The position numbers and the translations under genes are program-made. From NCBI RefSeq assembly GCF_033449965.1, contig NZ_CP137761.1:3472001-3536000 (forward strand): DNA of 64,000 nucleotides. Direction: 5' to 3'. The DNA is from Bacillus sp. T3. GTDB lineage: Bacteria > Bacillota > Bacilli > Bacillales > Cytobacillaceae. Below, piece after piece: positions 28,592-38,296 of the stretch (position 1 is its first letter; every line of letters begins with the position of its first letter). The notes beneath the pieces were generated by a model. It saw only the letters and a list, made by a program, of their open reading frames with translations, had not been told where the DNA came from and did no database searches.

Positions 28592-30712
28592 TTAGGATTG
28601 TGCTTGCTCTTTTTGTTCACGTTGTTCTTTTAATACGGCTTTACGCGAAAGGTTGACACGACCTTGTTTATCAATTTCTGTAACCTTCACAAGAATTTCA
28701 TCGCCGAGTGAAAGAACGTCTTCCACCTTGCCGACACGTTCTTCAGCTAACTCTGAAATATGGACAAGTCCATCTTTGCCAGCAAAAATCTCAACAAATG
28801 CACCGAACTTTTCAATTCGCTTAACTTTACCTAAGTACATTTGACCAACTTCAACTTCACGAACGATATCTTCAATAATTTTCTTAGCCTTTTGGTTCAT
28901 TTCTTCATTTGTAGATGAAATGAAGATGGTTCCATCTTGCTCGATATCAATTTTTACGCCAGTTTCTTCAATGATTTTGTTGATTTGTTTTCCGCTTGGT
29001 CCAATGACATCACGGATTTTGTCTGGATTAATATTCATTGTAAAGATTTTTGGTGCGTATTTTGAAAGCTCTGATTTTGGTTCAGAAATCGTTTTAAGCA
29101 TTGAATCTAAAATATGCATCCGACCAAGTTTTGCTTGTTGTAGAGCTTCTTCTAATATTTCACGAGAAAGTCCGTCAATTTTAATATCCATTTGTAAAGC
29201 TGTTACGCCTTTAGCTGTACCAGCTACTTTAAAGTCCATATCACCTAAATGATCTTCCATTCCTTGAATGTCAGTTAAAATTGTATAATGTTCACCTGAC
29301 TTAACAAGACCCATTGCAATCCCAGCTACAGGCGCCTTAATCGGAACCCCTGCATCCATCATAGCCAATGTACTTGCACAAATACTTGCTTGTGAAGTCG
29401 AACCATTTGATTCTAAAACCTCTGAAACAAGACGTACTGTATATGGGAAATCCTTTTCATCTGGGATAATTGGTTCAAGAGCACGTTCACCTAATGCACC
29501 ATGCCCAATTTCACGACGACCTGGTCCACGCATTGGCCCTGTTTCCCCTACGCTAAAATTAGGGAAATTATAGTGGTGCATAAAGCGTTTTTCTTCTTCA
29601 ATACCTAGACCATCTAGGATTTGAACATCTCCTAGTGCACCTAATGTACAAATGCTGAGTGCTTGAGTTTGTCCACGTGTAAATAAGCCAGAACCATGCG
29701 TACGCGGTAACAAACCAGTTTCAGATGACAGTGGGCGAATTTCATCGGGTTTCCGACCATCTGGACGTACTTTTTCCACCGTAATTAAACGACGCACTTC
29801 ACCTTTTACAATTTTATCAAGGATTTGCTTCACTTGTTTAAGATCATCTGGTTCAGCTTCTGCCTCTTCGTATTTTGCCATTACTTTATCTTTTACTGCT
29901 TTAATGGCTTCTTCACGAGCATGCTTTTCTTGTACTTGAATCGCTGCGATCATTTCTTCCTCGCAGAATTCACGGATTTCCGTCTCTAAATCTTTATCTA
30001 ATTCAAATAACGTAATTTCTCTTTTTGCTTTTCCGATTTGAGCAACAATTTCCTCTTGGAAAGCGATTAAACGTTTGATTTCATCATGACCAAACATGAT
30101 TGCTTCAAGCATCACTTCTTCAGGAACTTCTTTTGCACCAGCTTCGACCATGTTGATGGCGTCTTTCGTACCAGCTACAGATAGGTGCATATCACTTTTC
30201 TCTGATTCTTCAACTGTTGGGTTAATAACGAATTTTCCATCTACTCGACCCACTACAACACCAGCAATTGGTCCTTCAAATGGAATATCAGAAACGCATA
30301 GCGCTAATGATGAACCAAACATAGCAGCCATTTCTGATGAACAATCTTGATCAACACTCATCACGATGCTGACTACTTGTACATCATTACGGAACCCATC
30401 CGCAAATAACGGACGAATTGGACGGTCAATTAAGCGGCTAGCGAGAATCGCTTTTTCGCTTGGACGTCCTTCACGTTTGATGAAACCGCCTGGGATTTTC
30501 CCGACAGCATATAGTCTTTCTTCATAATTCACAGTTAGTGGGAAGAAATCTAATGGCTTTGGTTCTTTTGATGCTGTTGCCGTGCTTAATACTACTGTAT
30601 CACCATAGCGAACTAAAGCAGCACCATTTGCTTGTTTTGCTAGTTGGCCAATTTCAACTGATAATTTGCGACCAGCCCAATCAATGGAAAAGATTTGTTT
30701 TTCTTGATCCAT
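28592..30712 (-). CDS. pnp: Polynucleotide phosphorylase
   Basis: 3'-to-5' phosphorolytic exoribonuclease, 706 residues. It has two RNase PH domains (the second with TRGQTQALSICTLG and MGLVKSG), then a KH domain (IRDVIGPSGKQINKIIEETG, near 565) and an S1 domain (EVGQMYLGKVKRIEKFGAFVEI, near 620), with a charged tail. ATG follows GAGGGG. It sits after rpsO, as is almost universal in bacteria. A small hairpin at 30844-30864 (AAGCC/GGCTT) lies in its leader. Confidence 0.97.
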   Translation of the reverse strand: MDQEKQIFSIDWAGRKLSVEIGQLAKQANGAALVRYGDTVVLSTATASKEPKPLDFFPLTVNYEERLYAVGKIPGGFIKREGRPSEKAILASRLIDRPIRPLFADGFRNDVQVVSIVMSVDQDCSSEMAAMFGSSLALCVSDIPFEGPIAGVVVGRVDGKFVINPTVEESEKSDMHLSVAGTKDAINMVEAGAKEVPEEVMLEAIMFGHDEIKRLIAFQEEIVAQIGKAKREITLFELDKDLETEIREFCEEEMIAAIQVQEKHAREEAIKAVKDKVMAKYEEAEAEPDDLKQVKQILDKIVKGEVRRLITVEKVRPDGRKPDEIRPLSSETGLLPRTHGSGLFTRGQTQALSICTLGALGDVQILDGLGIEEEKRFMHHYNFPNFSVGETGPMRGPGRREIGHGALGERALEPIIPDEKDFPYTVRLVSEVLESNGSTSQASICASTLAMMDAGVPIKAPVAGIAMGLVKSGEHYTILTDIQGMEDHLGDMDFKVAGTAKGVTALQMDIKIDGLSREILEEALQQAKLGRMHILDSMLKTISEPKSELSKYAPKIFTMNINPDKIRDVIGPSGKQINKIIEETGVKIDIEQDGTIFISSTNEEMNQKAKKIIEDIVREVEVGQMYLGKVKRIEKFGAFVEIFAGKDGLVHISELAEERVGKVEDVLSLGDEILVKVTEIDKQGRVNLSRKAVLKEQREQKEQAQS

Positions 30713-30966
30713 TCTGTTTGTACCCCTCTCTACCTGAATTTATATCAGGCCTATCCTTTTACTTTTATAAAAAATTACGCACGATTACGTAAAGTTACTG
30801 AGCTTTTGGTTGAACACTTATATTTCTCAGTGATTATGATAAAGAAGCCAATGACAACGGCTTTTCTTATTATTATGACCAATTGTATTCTATCTTAAAA
30901 TAATGACAAAAATATGTATTATTATGTATGAAATTATGAATAAAGAGGCTTAAAAATATAATAAAA

Positions 30967-30986
30967 AAGCGGGAAAAATCCCGCTT
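30967..30986 (-). terminator. Terminator after rpsO
   Basis: Stem AAGCGGGA/TCCCGCTT plus TTTTTTATT on the minus strand, eight bases after the rpsO stop. pnp probably has its own promoter or relies on read-through. Confidence 0.85.
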
Positions 30987-30993
30987 CCTGTGA

Positions 30994-31263
30994 CTATCGA
31001 CGTAGACCAAGTTTGTTAATTAAAACACGGTAACGTTGAACGTCTTTGTTACGTAGGTATGTTAGTAGATTACGACGCTTACCTACCATTTTTAATAGAC
31101 CGCGACGTGAGTGGTGGTCTTTCTTGTGCGTACGCAAATGGTCGTTCAAATTGTTGATCTGTTCTGTAAGGACAGCGATTTGAACCTCTGGAGAACCAGT
31201 ATCAGATTCATGTGTTTTGAACTCGTTGATAAGTTCGTTTTTACGCTCTTGTGTGATTGCCAT
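30994..31263 (-). CDS. rpsO: 30S ribosomal protein S15
   Basis: 89 residues, MAITQERKNELINEF onward, with the S15 signature (HLRTHKKDHHSRRGLL). It binds 16S rRNA early in 30S assembly. I chose the ATG at 31263 after AGGAGG; a GTG three codons upstream is too close to the binding site. Confidence 0.97.
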   Translation of the reverse strand: MAITQERKNELINEFKTHESDTGSPEVQIAVLTEQINNLNDHLRTHKKDHHSRRGLLKMVGKRRNLLTYLRNKDVQRYRVLINKLGLRR

Positions 31264-31380
31264 CCTGTTCACCTCCTAATTAATAATCCCCAATTACTGA
31301 GCAAGCGTCGGTGACTCGACTTGCCAAGCAATGGTTCGTCATACGTTTATTAGAATACAACGTTTTTTGACAAAAAGCAA
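31264..31380 (-). ncRNA. Candidate S15 autoregulatory leader
   Basis: Non-coding leader upstream of rpsO with pairing GGCAAG/CTTGCT around 31295-31325 on the plus strand. S15 represses its own mRNA through structured leaders in Firmicutes. I did not fold it, so this is a position-based call. Confidence 0.35.
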
Positions 31381-31409
31381 GTTTTATTTAGAGTCGGTAC
31401 GATTAACCA

Positions 31410-32375
31410 TTACTCCGCTGAAAATTTGCACATAAAGTATGAAAGGGCATTTTGTTTATCCTTCTCGATTTGTGTCACTAGCTCTTCGATCCCATTAAAT
31501 TTTTGCTCTGAACGAAGTCTTAGATGCCATTCAACCGTGACACTTTGATCGTAAATTTGTCCGTCAAAATCGAAAATATGAACTTCAATTGTTTCTTTGT
31601 TTAAATTTTGATGAAATGTCGGTTTATAGCCTCGATTACAAACTCCACCGTACCAGGTTTGGCCTACTTTGATCCTAACAGCGTATACACCTGTTGGTGG
31701 GAGTAGATAATCTTCGCCAACGTCAATGTTTGCTGTCGGAAAACCGATTGTGCGTCCTCTTTTTTCACCGTGTATAACTGTTCCCGTTGTTGCATAATGT
31801 CTACCGAGGAGAGTTGGTAGAACTTCAACATTTCCAGCGTTAAGCTCTGCGCGAATTCGGGTTGTACTTACCTTTTCCTCGTCTAACACAAATTTCGGTA
31901 TGATTGTAGAATCAAACATACCTCTAGAATGAAAGGGAATGGTCTCCATATTTCCTTTACCCATTCTTCCATAAGCATAATCAAAGCCTGCAACCACATG
32001 CTTTACATTTAATCCAATGATATATTGATCAATAAATTCCTGTGGCAATAGATTTGCGAATTCCAATGTAAAGTGGACAATAAACAAGTAATCTATCCCG
32101 AGGTTCTCGATAAGATTAATCTTTTCCGATAATGGTGTGATATAAGAAACACGTTGATCACTTTTTCCTAAAACAACGGAAGGGTGTGGGTCAAACGTCA
32201 TGACTGCACTTTTCCAGCCATGATTATTCGCTTTTTTTATCGCTTCTTTTATCACAAGCTGATGTCCTAGATGGACTCCATCAAAATAGCCTAATGCCAC
32301 TGCTATTTCAGGAAATTCTGATTGCAAATACTGATGGGGATGATTTATTCTTATTACTTTCACGCTTGAACTCAC
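31410..32375 (-). CDS. ribF: Bifunctional riboflavin kinase/FAD synthetase
   Basis: 321 residues. The N-terminal FMN adenylyltransferase domain has ALGYFDGVHLGHQLVI near residue 30 and VAGFDYAYGRMGKG; the C-terminal kinase domain has GRTIGFPTANIDV near 205 and TGVYAV. It makes FMN and FAD (ribC in B. subtilis). It follows truB by 16 bases, as usual. Confidence 0.96.
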   Translation of the reverse strand: MSSSVKVIRINHPHQYLQSEFPEIAVALGYFDGVHLGHQLVIKEAIKKANNHGWKSAVMTFDPHPSVVLGKSDQRVSYITPLSEKINLIENLGIDYLFIVHFTLEFANLLPQEFIDQYIIGLNVKHVVAGFDYAYGRMGKGNMETIPFHSRGMFDSTIIPKFVLDEEKVSTTRIRAELNAGNVEVLPTLLGRHYATTGTVIHGEKRGRTIGFPTANIDVGEDYLLPPTGVYAVRIKVGQTWYGGVCNRGYKPTFHQNLNKETIEVHIFDFDGQIYDQSVTVEWHLRLRSEQKFNGIEELVTQIEKDKQNALSYFMCKFSAE

Positions 32376-32391
32376 CTTTTCTAAAACTTAC

Positions 32392-33315
32392 CTAAATCTC
32401 AGCATCATTACGTAGCACTTTTTCCGGCTTCATAAAACCAATCTTACTTGTATGCGGGCGATAGAGCGCCAGTGCTAACCCTTGTTCCGTTTCAATGACG
32501 ATTGGACCAGATAGCTCCTGCAAATGTGTTGGAATCGGCAAAACAGCTCCATTTTTTACTTTCTCTGCTAATTTATCATTAATTATTAGTTTCGGCAAAT
32601 ATGAAAGTGCTTCTTCAATCGGTCTTAACACTTCATCGAATGACCCATTTGCTACCATTTCTTCAATTTGTGAAAGTGTATAGCAGTCCTCCAAAGAGAA
32701 TGAAGCCGATTTGATTCTTGTTAGCGCAGACATATGTGCCGGGAAGCCCAAACGCTCACCAATCATAACCGCTAATGTGCGAATATAAGTTCCTTTGCTG
32801 CAAGCAACGCGAAAACGAAATGAAATGGTATTTCCATTAAAGATTTCCCGATCATCCAGCAGATCAAGTGAATAAATGGTCACCGTTCTAGATGGCCGCT
32901 CAATTTCGATGCCCTGTCTTGCGTATTCATACAATCGCTTGCCGTTTACCTTTACAGCCGAAAACATCGGTGGTGTTTGAATAATTTCACCTGTTAGAGA
33001 CTTTAGGACTGCTTCAATCTCTTGCCGGGTAAACTCTGAAGCAACGTTTTTCGTTTCGACCACTTCTCCGGTAGCATCCTCAGTTGTCGTAGAAAAACCA
33101 ATGGTTACTTCCCCTTCATATGACTTCCCGGCATTGGTTATGTATTCCGCAACCTTGGTTGCTCGACCAATACAAATCGGTAATACACCATCCACTTCTG
33201 GATCCAATGTTCCTGTATGACCAATTCGTTTTATTCTAAGGATTTTTCGTAGTTTAAAAACACAATCATGTGAAGTTAATCCTTTTGGTTTAAAAAGCGG
33301 TAAAATACCCTCCAC
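32392..33315 (-). CDS. truB: tRNA pseudouridine-55 synthase
   Basis: Modifies U55 in the T loop of tRNAs. GHTGTLDPEVDGVLPIC near residue 40 carries the catalytic Asp, and KPKGLTSHDC precedes it. The longer ORF from 33348 runs through its own binding site; GGAGG lies eight bases before the GTG at 33315, giving MEGILPLFKPKG and about 307 residues. Upstream is a family B repeat followed by ribosome-assembly genes. Confidence 0.94.
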   Translation of the reverse strand: MEGILPLFKPKGLTSHDCVFKLRKILRIKRIGHTGTLDPEVDGVLPICIGRATKVAEYITNAGKSYEGEVTIGFSTTTEDATGEVVETKNVASEFTRQEIEAVLKSLTGEIIQTPPMFSAVKVNGKRLYEYARQGIEIERPSRTVTIYSLDLLDDREIFNGNTISFRFRVACSKGTYIRTLAVMIGERLGFPAHMSALTRIKSASFSLEDCYTLSQIEEMVANGSFDEVLRPIEEALSYLPKLIINDKLAEKVKNGAVLPIPTHLQELSGPIVIETEQGLALALYRPHTSKIGFMKPEKVLRNDAEI

Positions 33316-33338
33316 TTTGATTTCCTCCATATTTAAAG

Positions 33339-33459
33339 AAAGGCGCAAGGCGCCCGCCTATCGGCGACAAGCACAAGACGAGCCGGCTAAAAGGTCGTTT
33401 TTTGACCTTTTGGACGGATTGGCTTGTGACCTCGAGCCGATGGCGCCTGGAGCTAGACA
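33339..33459 (-). repeat. Interspersed palindromic repeat, family B, copy 2
   Basis: About 121 bp. On the minus strand it begins TGTCTAGCTCCAGGCGCCAT and ends GGCGGGCGCCTTGCGCCT. Its centre is AAAAGGTCAAAAAACGACCTTTT, and blocks ATCGGCTCGAGGTCACAAGC and TTGTGCTTGTCGCCGAT pair. It lies between rbfA and truB. Confidence 0.75.
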
Positions 33460-33496
33460 CCCATCAAATTTTTTATACTTTCTTATCTTTGAAAAA

Positions 33497-33521
33497 AGGC
33501 TGACTCAAACGAAGTCAGCCT
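33497..33521 (-). terminator. Terminator after rbfA
   Basis: Stem AGGCTGACT/AGTCAGCCT with TTTTTTC beyond it on the minus strand. It would split the long nusA-infB operon from truB-ribF. Confidence 0.85.
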
Positions 33522-33549
33522 CTTACCGTTTTATTGACAGATGGGAATT

Positions 33550-33927
33550 CTATTCCCCGTCTGGATGCTTTTGTTTATCTTCTTCGTGAATTTCATGCAA
33601 TAACGTTTCGATACGATTTCCGTAATCAATGGATTCATCAAATTCAAAAATAATTTCAGGAGTTTTGCGCAGACGAATTCGTTGGCCGATTTCGGTTCGG
33701 ATAAAACCCTTCGCTTTTGCTAATCCCTTTAAAGTATTCTCTCTTTGTGCTTCATCACCTAACACGGAAATAAATACTTTTGCTTGTTGGAGATCGCCTG
33801 AAACCTCGACATCTGTAACGGTAACAAAACCAATTCTTGGATCTTTGATTTTTCTACCGATAATGTCGCCAAGCTCTTTTTTCATTTGCTCCCCAACGCG
33901 ATTTGCTCTAAGGCTCATGTTATTCAC
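33550..33927 (-). CDS. rbfA: Ribosome-binding factor A
   Basis: 125 residues, KH-like fold (RANRVGEQMKKELGDII at the N terminus; KAKGFIRTEIGQRIRLRKTPEI). Needed for late 30S maturation and cold adaptation. It follows ylxP by seven bases. Confidence 0.95.
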   Translation of the reverse strand: MNNMSLRANRVGEQMKKELGDIIGRKIKDPRIGFVTVTDVEVSGDLQQAKVFISVLGDEAQRENTLKGLAKAKGFIRTEIGQRIRLRKTPEIIFEFDESIDYGNRIETLLHEIHEEDKQKHPDGE

Positions 33928-33934
33928 CTCTTTA

Positions 33935-34216
33935 TCAAAGCCACTCTAGATCAGTAATGGTTCGTTCGATTTCCGGAAACGAATCAATTAATTTCAATGC
34001 ATTTTGCAGTTCTTTTTCAACTGCTACCTTAGCAGAAGCCACCGAGACAATGGCAATCTTTGTCCGTTGCCAAACATCCTGGAAATCCACCTCAGCTACG
34101 GATACATTGTATCTTTGCTTCAATCTTGTCATAATTCGAAGAAGAACAGCCCGCTTTTCCTTTAATGAATGGGCATCATAAATAATGCATTCACAATTGG
34201 CAAGGCCGATTATCAT
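33935..34216 (-). CDS. ylxP: YlxP-like DUF503 protein
   Basis: 93 residues, ferredoxin-like DUF503 family (IIYDAHSLKEKRAVLLRIM, VAEVDFQDVWQRTKIAIVSV). It is conserved between infB and rbfA in Firmicutes and is linked to ribosome assembly; no enzymatic role is known. It starts one base into the infB stop. Confidence 0.9.
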   Translation of the reverse strand: MIIGLANCECIIYDAHSLKEKRAVLLRIMTRLKQRYNVSVAEVDFQDVWQRTKIAIVSVASAKVAVEKELQNALKLIDSFPEIERTITDLEWL

Positions 34217-36447
34217 TAACGTTCCACTTCTTCCATAATATATGCTTCAATTACATCTTCTTCTTTTAAATCGTTAAAGTTTTTAATGGTAATACCACAT
34301 TCATAGTTCGTAGCAACTTCTTTCACATCATCCTTGAAACGTTTTAGAGCGTCGATTTGACCTTCAAATACGACAACACCGTTCCGAATGACACGAACAC
34401 CACTGTCTCTTGTAATCTTACCATCCGTAACATATGAACCAGCAATTGTACCAATTTTGGATACTTTGAAGGTTTGACGAACAACCGCCTGTCCGATTAC
34501 TTTTTCTGCGTATTCTGGATCAAGCATTCCTTTCATCGCTGCTTCAATTTCTTCGATTACTTTATAAATAATGCGGTGTAAGCGAACATCAACTTTTTCT
34601 TCATCTGCTGCACGCTTTGCATTTACATCAGGACGAACGTTGAAGCCGATCACAATCGCATTAGAAGCGGCAGCAAGCGTAATATCTGACTCATTGATCG
34701 CTCCAACAGCGGAATGGATGATCTTAATATTAACGCCTTCGACATCAATTTTCATTAATGATGCAGCAAGTGCTTCAGCGGAACCTTGAACGTCAGACTT
34801 GATGATTAGATTAAGATCCTTCATCTCGCCTTGCTTCATTTGCTCAAACAACGTATCAAGGCTTACTCGGGATTTTTCACCGCGAGAAGCTTGAAGAGCT
34901 ACGGATGCACGTGCTTCACCGATTTGACGTGCTGTTTTCTCATCTTCAAAGACAACAAAGCGATCGCCTGCTTGTGGAACATCATTTAAACCTGTAATTT
35001 CAACTGGCGTTGATGGTCCAGCATCTTTAACTCGGCGACCTTTATCATTTACCATCGCACGAACGCGGCCAAATGTGTTACCTACAACAATTGGATCCCC
35101 GATTTTTAATGTCCCGTTTTGTACTAATAAAGTAGCGACAGATCCACGACCCTTATCAAGCTGCGCTTCGATAACTGTTCCAATTGCATTACGGTTCGGG
35201 TTCGCCTTCCATTCCTCTACTTCACCTACAAGCAAAATCATTTCCAGTAGGTTATCAATACCTTCGCCTGTTTTAGCAGAAAGCTGTACGAAAATCGTGT
35301 CTCCACCCCACGCTTCAGGAACAAGACCATGCTCGGTTAATTCCTGCATAACGCGATCTGGATTAGCTGCAGGTTTATCCATTTTATTGACTGCTACAAT
35401 AATTGGAACCTCTGCTGCTTTGGCATGGTTTATTGCTTCAATTGTTTGTGGCATAACACCATCATCAGCAGCAACAACCAGGATCGTAATATCCGTGATT
35501 TTTGCTCCACGAGCACGCATCGTTGTGAAGGCAGCGTGTCCTGGGGTATCTAAGAAAGTGATTTTTTTACCATTCTCAACCACTTGGTAGGCACCGATAT
35601 GTTGTGTAATCCCACCAGCTTCGCCTTCTGTTACTTTTGTATGACGAATGGAGTCAAGTAAAGTGGTTTTACCATGGTCAACGTGGCCCATGATAGTTAC
35701 AACAGATGGTCTCTCAACTTGATTTGCTTCATCATCTTCGGTGAAGTATACTTCAAGATCGGTAGTATCAATCTTGATTTCCTCTTCAACCTCAACACCA
35801 TAATCCGTACAAATCAACTCGATTGAATCCTTATCCAATTCAACATTAATCGTTGCCATAACTCCAAGCATGAACAGCTTCTTAATGATTTCAGAAGGTT
35901 CGCGGTGTAGCTTTTTCGCAAGCTCGGCTACAGTTAAAGACTCAATAAAAGTAATTTTAGCTGGAAGTTCTCTTTCTTTTCTCGGTGTTGGTGGAGCTTG
36001 ATGAGTTTGTTGTCTACCTTTATTTTGGAAATTTGATTTCCCTCTGTTGTTTTGCTTATTTTTCGCTTGAAAGCCCTGTGGCTTTGAATCTCGTTTTGGT
36101 GGTCCAGATTGAACCTTCACTACTTTTGATGGTGCAACATTCTTATCATCATCTTCAAATGCACTTGCTTTTGATTTTGGGACAACTTGTGGCTGTGGTT
36201 TATTTCCTGGTTGTTGAGTGGTAGGTTTTTTATTCCCCATTTGGACAGATTGCTGCTTTGTGTTATTCTGTCCCTGCTTTTTGTCTTTGTTAGTATTGTA
36301 GATTCCTTCTAACTTTTTAACCGTATCGTCCTCGATTGTTGCCATATGGTTTGTTACCTCTATATTCATTTCTTTTAGTTTAGCAATAATGTCCTTGCTG
36401 GACACATTATGCTTTTTTGCATATTCATAAACGCGTATTTTACTCAT
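34216..36447 (-). CDS. infB: Translation initiation factor IF-2
   Basis: 743 residues. N-terminal IF2 domain (IRVYEYAKKHNVSSKDI), then a low-complexity Q/N/K-rich linker, and the GTPase near residue 250 with GHVDHGKTTLLD, DTPGHAAFT and NKMDKP, followed by domains II to IV. It brings initiator tRNA to the 30S subunit. It lies in the classic nusA-infB operon, close behind ylxQ. Confidence 0.97.
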   Translation of the reverse strand: MSKIRVYEYAKKHNVSSKDIIAKLKEMNIEVTNHMATIEDDTVKKLEGIYNTNKDKKQGQNNTKQQSVQMGNKKPTTQQPGNKPQPQVVPKSKASAFEDDDKNVAPSKVVKVQSGPPKRDSKPQGFQAKNKQNNRGKSNFQNKGRQQTHQAPPTPRKERELPAKITFIESLTVAELAKKLHREPSEIIKKLFMLGVMATINVELDKDSIELICTDYGVEVEEEIKIDTTDLEVYFTEDDEANQVERPSVVTIMGHVDHGKTTLLDSIRHTKVTEGEAGGITQHIGAYQVVENGKKITFLDTPGHAAFTTMRARGAKITDITILVVAADDGVMPQTIEAINHAKAAEVPIIVAVNKMDKPAANPDRVMQELTEHGLVPEAWGGDTIFVQLSAKTGEGIDNLLEMILLVGEVEEWKANPNRNAIGTVIEAQLDKGRGSVATLLVQNGTLKIGDPIVVGNTFGRVRAMVNDKGRRVKDAGPSTPVEITGLNDVPQAGDRFVVFEDEKTARQIGEARASVALQASRGEKSRVSLDTLFEQMKQGEMKDLNLIIKSDVQGSAEALAASLMKIDVEGVNIKIIHSAVGAINESDITLAAASNAIVIGFNVRPDVNAKRAADEEKVDVRLHRIIYKVIEEIEAAMKGMLDPEYAEKVIGQAVVRQTFKVSKIGTIAGSYVTDGKITRDSGVRVIRNGVVVFEGQIDALKRFKDDVKEVATNYECGITIKNFNDLKEEDVIEAYIMEEVER

Positions 36448-36466
36448 TCTTTCACCCCCGCTAAAA

Positions 36467-36769
36467 TTAATCGAGCAACGTCAGCAGCTTTTTGGCAAAT
36501 CCTTCGTCTAAAACAGTTACCACTACGCGGGCTTCTTTCCCTATTGACTTCCCGAGCAAAAAGCGATCTTCTACTAATTTTACAGGAACATGATAGGATT
36601 TACATTTATCAGTGATTTTTTTTGTTGTATTAGCGGACGCATCCGCTGATAACAAGACGAGTTTTGCTTTTCCACTCCGAATTTCTTTAACGGACAACTC
36701 TTCACCCGAAATTATTTTCCGTGCTCGATTTGCTAAGCCAAGTAATGACATCCACCCAGTTGAGTTCAT
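36467..36769 (-). CDS. ylxQ: L7Ae-family K-turn-binding protein YlxQ
   Basis: 100 residues, L7Ae/L30e fold (LLGLANRARKIISGEE, KLVLLSADASANTTKKI). It binds kink-turn RNA in B. subtilis. Start and stop overlap ylxR by one base; middle gene of the nusA-infB operon. Confidence 0.92.
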   Translation of the reverse strand: MNSTGWMSLLGLANRARKIISGEELSVKEIRSGKAKLVLLSADASANTTKKITDKCKSYHVPVKLVEDRFLLGKSIGKEARVVVTVLDEGFAKKLLTLLD

Positions 36770-37056
36770 TAGGAAAGTCGATTCTCCTTCTCGATCAAAT
36801 CTAGTAACTCATCATATAAAGCATCTTCAATCGATGCTTGTAACTGATTGGCCAACGTATTTTTTTTCTTGGCTAGTATTACCGCTTCTTTTTGTTTCGA
36901 AAGGTAAGCACCACGACCTGATTTTTTACCCGTTAGATCGATGGATACTTCTCCTTCCTTTGTGCGAACGATGCGAACGAGTTCTTTTTTCGGTTTCATT
37001 TCACCGGTTGCAATGCATTTTCGCATCGGAACTTTTTTAGGTTTGTTCACGATCAT
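36769..37056 (-). CDS. ylxR: YlxR (DUF448) RNA-binding-like protein
   Basis: 95 residues with the DUF448 motif RKCIATGEMKPKKELVRIV and GRGAYLSK. Recently linked to RNase P and translation in Bacillus; exact role unsettled. Twelve bases after nusA. Confidence 0.92.
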   Translation of the reverse strand: MIVNKPKKVPMRKCIATGEMKPKKELVRIVRTKEGEVSIDLTGKKSGRGAYLSKQKEAVILAKKKNTLANQLQASIEDALYDELLDLIEKENRLS

Positions 37057-37067
37057 TCACCTCGTAA

Positions 37068-38189
37068 TTAATCTAAATCGTCCGCGAAATCGAAATCAGA
37101 ATCATCATCCGGCGTGAAAGTTAATAGCGCTTCCTCACGTGGGAAAATTCCTTTTTCTCTTGCTTCCGTCTCTGATTTGATATCAATTTTCCAGCCTGTT
37201 AGCTTTGCAGCAAGACGGGCATTTTGACCCCGCTTACCGATGGCTAAAGAAAGCTGATAATCTGGCACTACAACGGTTGTAGCCTTGTCAGCTTCACTAA
37301 CAATGACATCCAAGACCTTTGATGGACTAAGTGCATTTGCAACGAATACAACTGGATCATTTGACCATTTTACAATGTCAATTTTTTCACCCTTCAACTC
37401 GTTTACAATGGCTTGAACACGTGTTCCTTTTGGACCAACACATGAGCCAACAGGATCTACCTCTGAGTTTTCAGAGTGAACTGAGATTTTAGAACGGTCA
37501 CCCGCTTCACGAGCTACCGATTTGATTTCAACTGTTCCATCATAAATTTCTGGAACTTCAATTTCAAAAAGTCTCTTTAACAACCCTGGATGTGTACGTG
37601 ATACAAAAATTTGTGGTCCTTTAGTTGTTTTTTCAACCTTTGTAATGAATACTTTAATCCGATCATGCGGCTTATAACGCTCGTTTGGCATTTGTTCATT
37701 AGCTGGTAAAATTGCTTCTATTTTACCAAGGCTTACATAAATAAATTTTGCATCTTGTCGCTGTACAATACCTGTCATTATGTCTTCTTCACGATCGATA
37801 AATTCAGAATAAATAATTCCTCTTTCTGCCTCTCGAACACGTTGAGTCACGACTTGCTTTGCTGTTTGTGCAGCAATTCGACCGAAGTCTTTTGGAGTTA
37901 CTTCCATTTCCACGACATCTTCTTCTTGATAATTGGGATTAATTCGTTGTGCATCCTCAATCGAAATTTCTAAGCGTGGATCAAAAACTTCTTCAACTAC
38001 TTCTTTTCTGGCAAAAACGCGCATCGAACCATTTTCTAAGTTTAAATCAATCCGAACATTCTGTGCTTGATTAAAGTTCCGGCGATAGGCAGATACAAGG
38101 GCTGCCTCGATTGCATCAATCAGAACGTCCCGAGAAATGCCTTTCTCCTTTTCAAGCAAGGTTAGAGCATCTAATAATTCACTGCTCAT
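37068..38189 (-). CDS. nusA: Transcription termination/antitermination factor NusA
   Basis: 373 residues: N-terminal RNA-polymerase-binding domain, S1 domain (MTGIVQRQDAKFIYVSLG near 135), and two KH domains (GPKGTRVQAIVNEL and SLAIGKRGQNARLAAKL). The acidic C-terminal tail is short, as in Firmicutes. It modulates pausing and intrinsic termination. Confidence 0.97.
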   Translation of the reverse strand: MSSELLDALTLLEKEKGISRDVLIDAIEAALVSAYRRNFNQAQNVRIDLNLENGSMRVFARKEVVEEVFDPRLEISIEDAQRINPNYQEEDVVEMEVTPKDFGRIAAQTAKQVVTQRVREAERGIIYSEFIDREEDIMTGIVQRQDAKFIYVSLGKIEAILPANEQMPNERYKPHDRIKVFITKVEKTTKGPQIFVSRTHPGLLKRLFEIEVPEIYDGTVEIKSVAREAGDRSKISVHSENSEVDPVGSCVGPKGTRVQAIVNELKGEKIDIVKWSNDPVVFVANALSPSKVLDVIVSEADKATTVVVPDYQLSLAIGKRGQNARLAAKLTGWKIDIKSETEAREKGIFPREEALLTFTPDDDSDFDFADDLD

Positions 38190-38296
38190 TTGAGCGTATC
38201 CCCCTTTAATCTAAATAAAAAAATATCGATTATTTTTTTATAACATTTATACCCTAAATTGAGGTTTAGCCTCTTACAACCCAGGTTCTAGGCGAA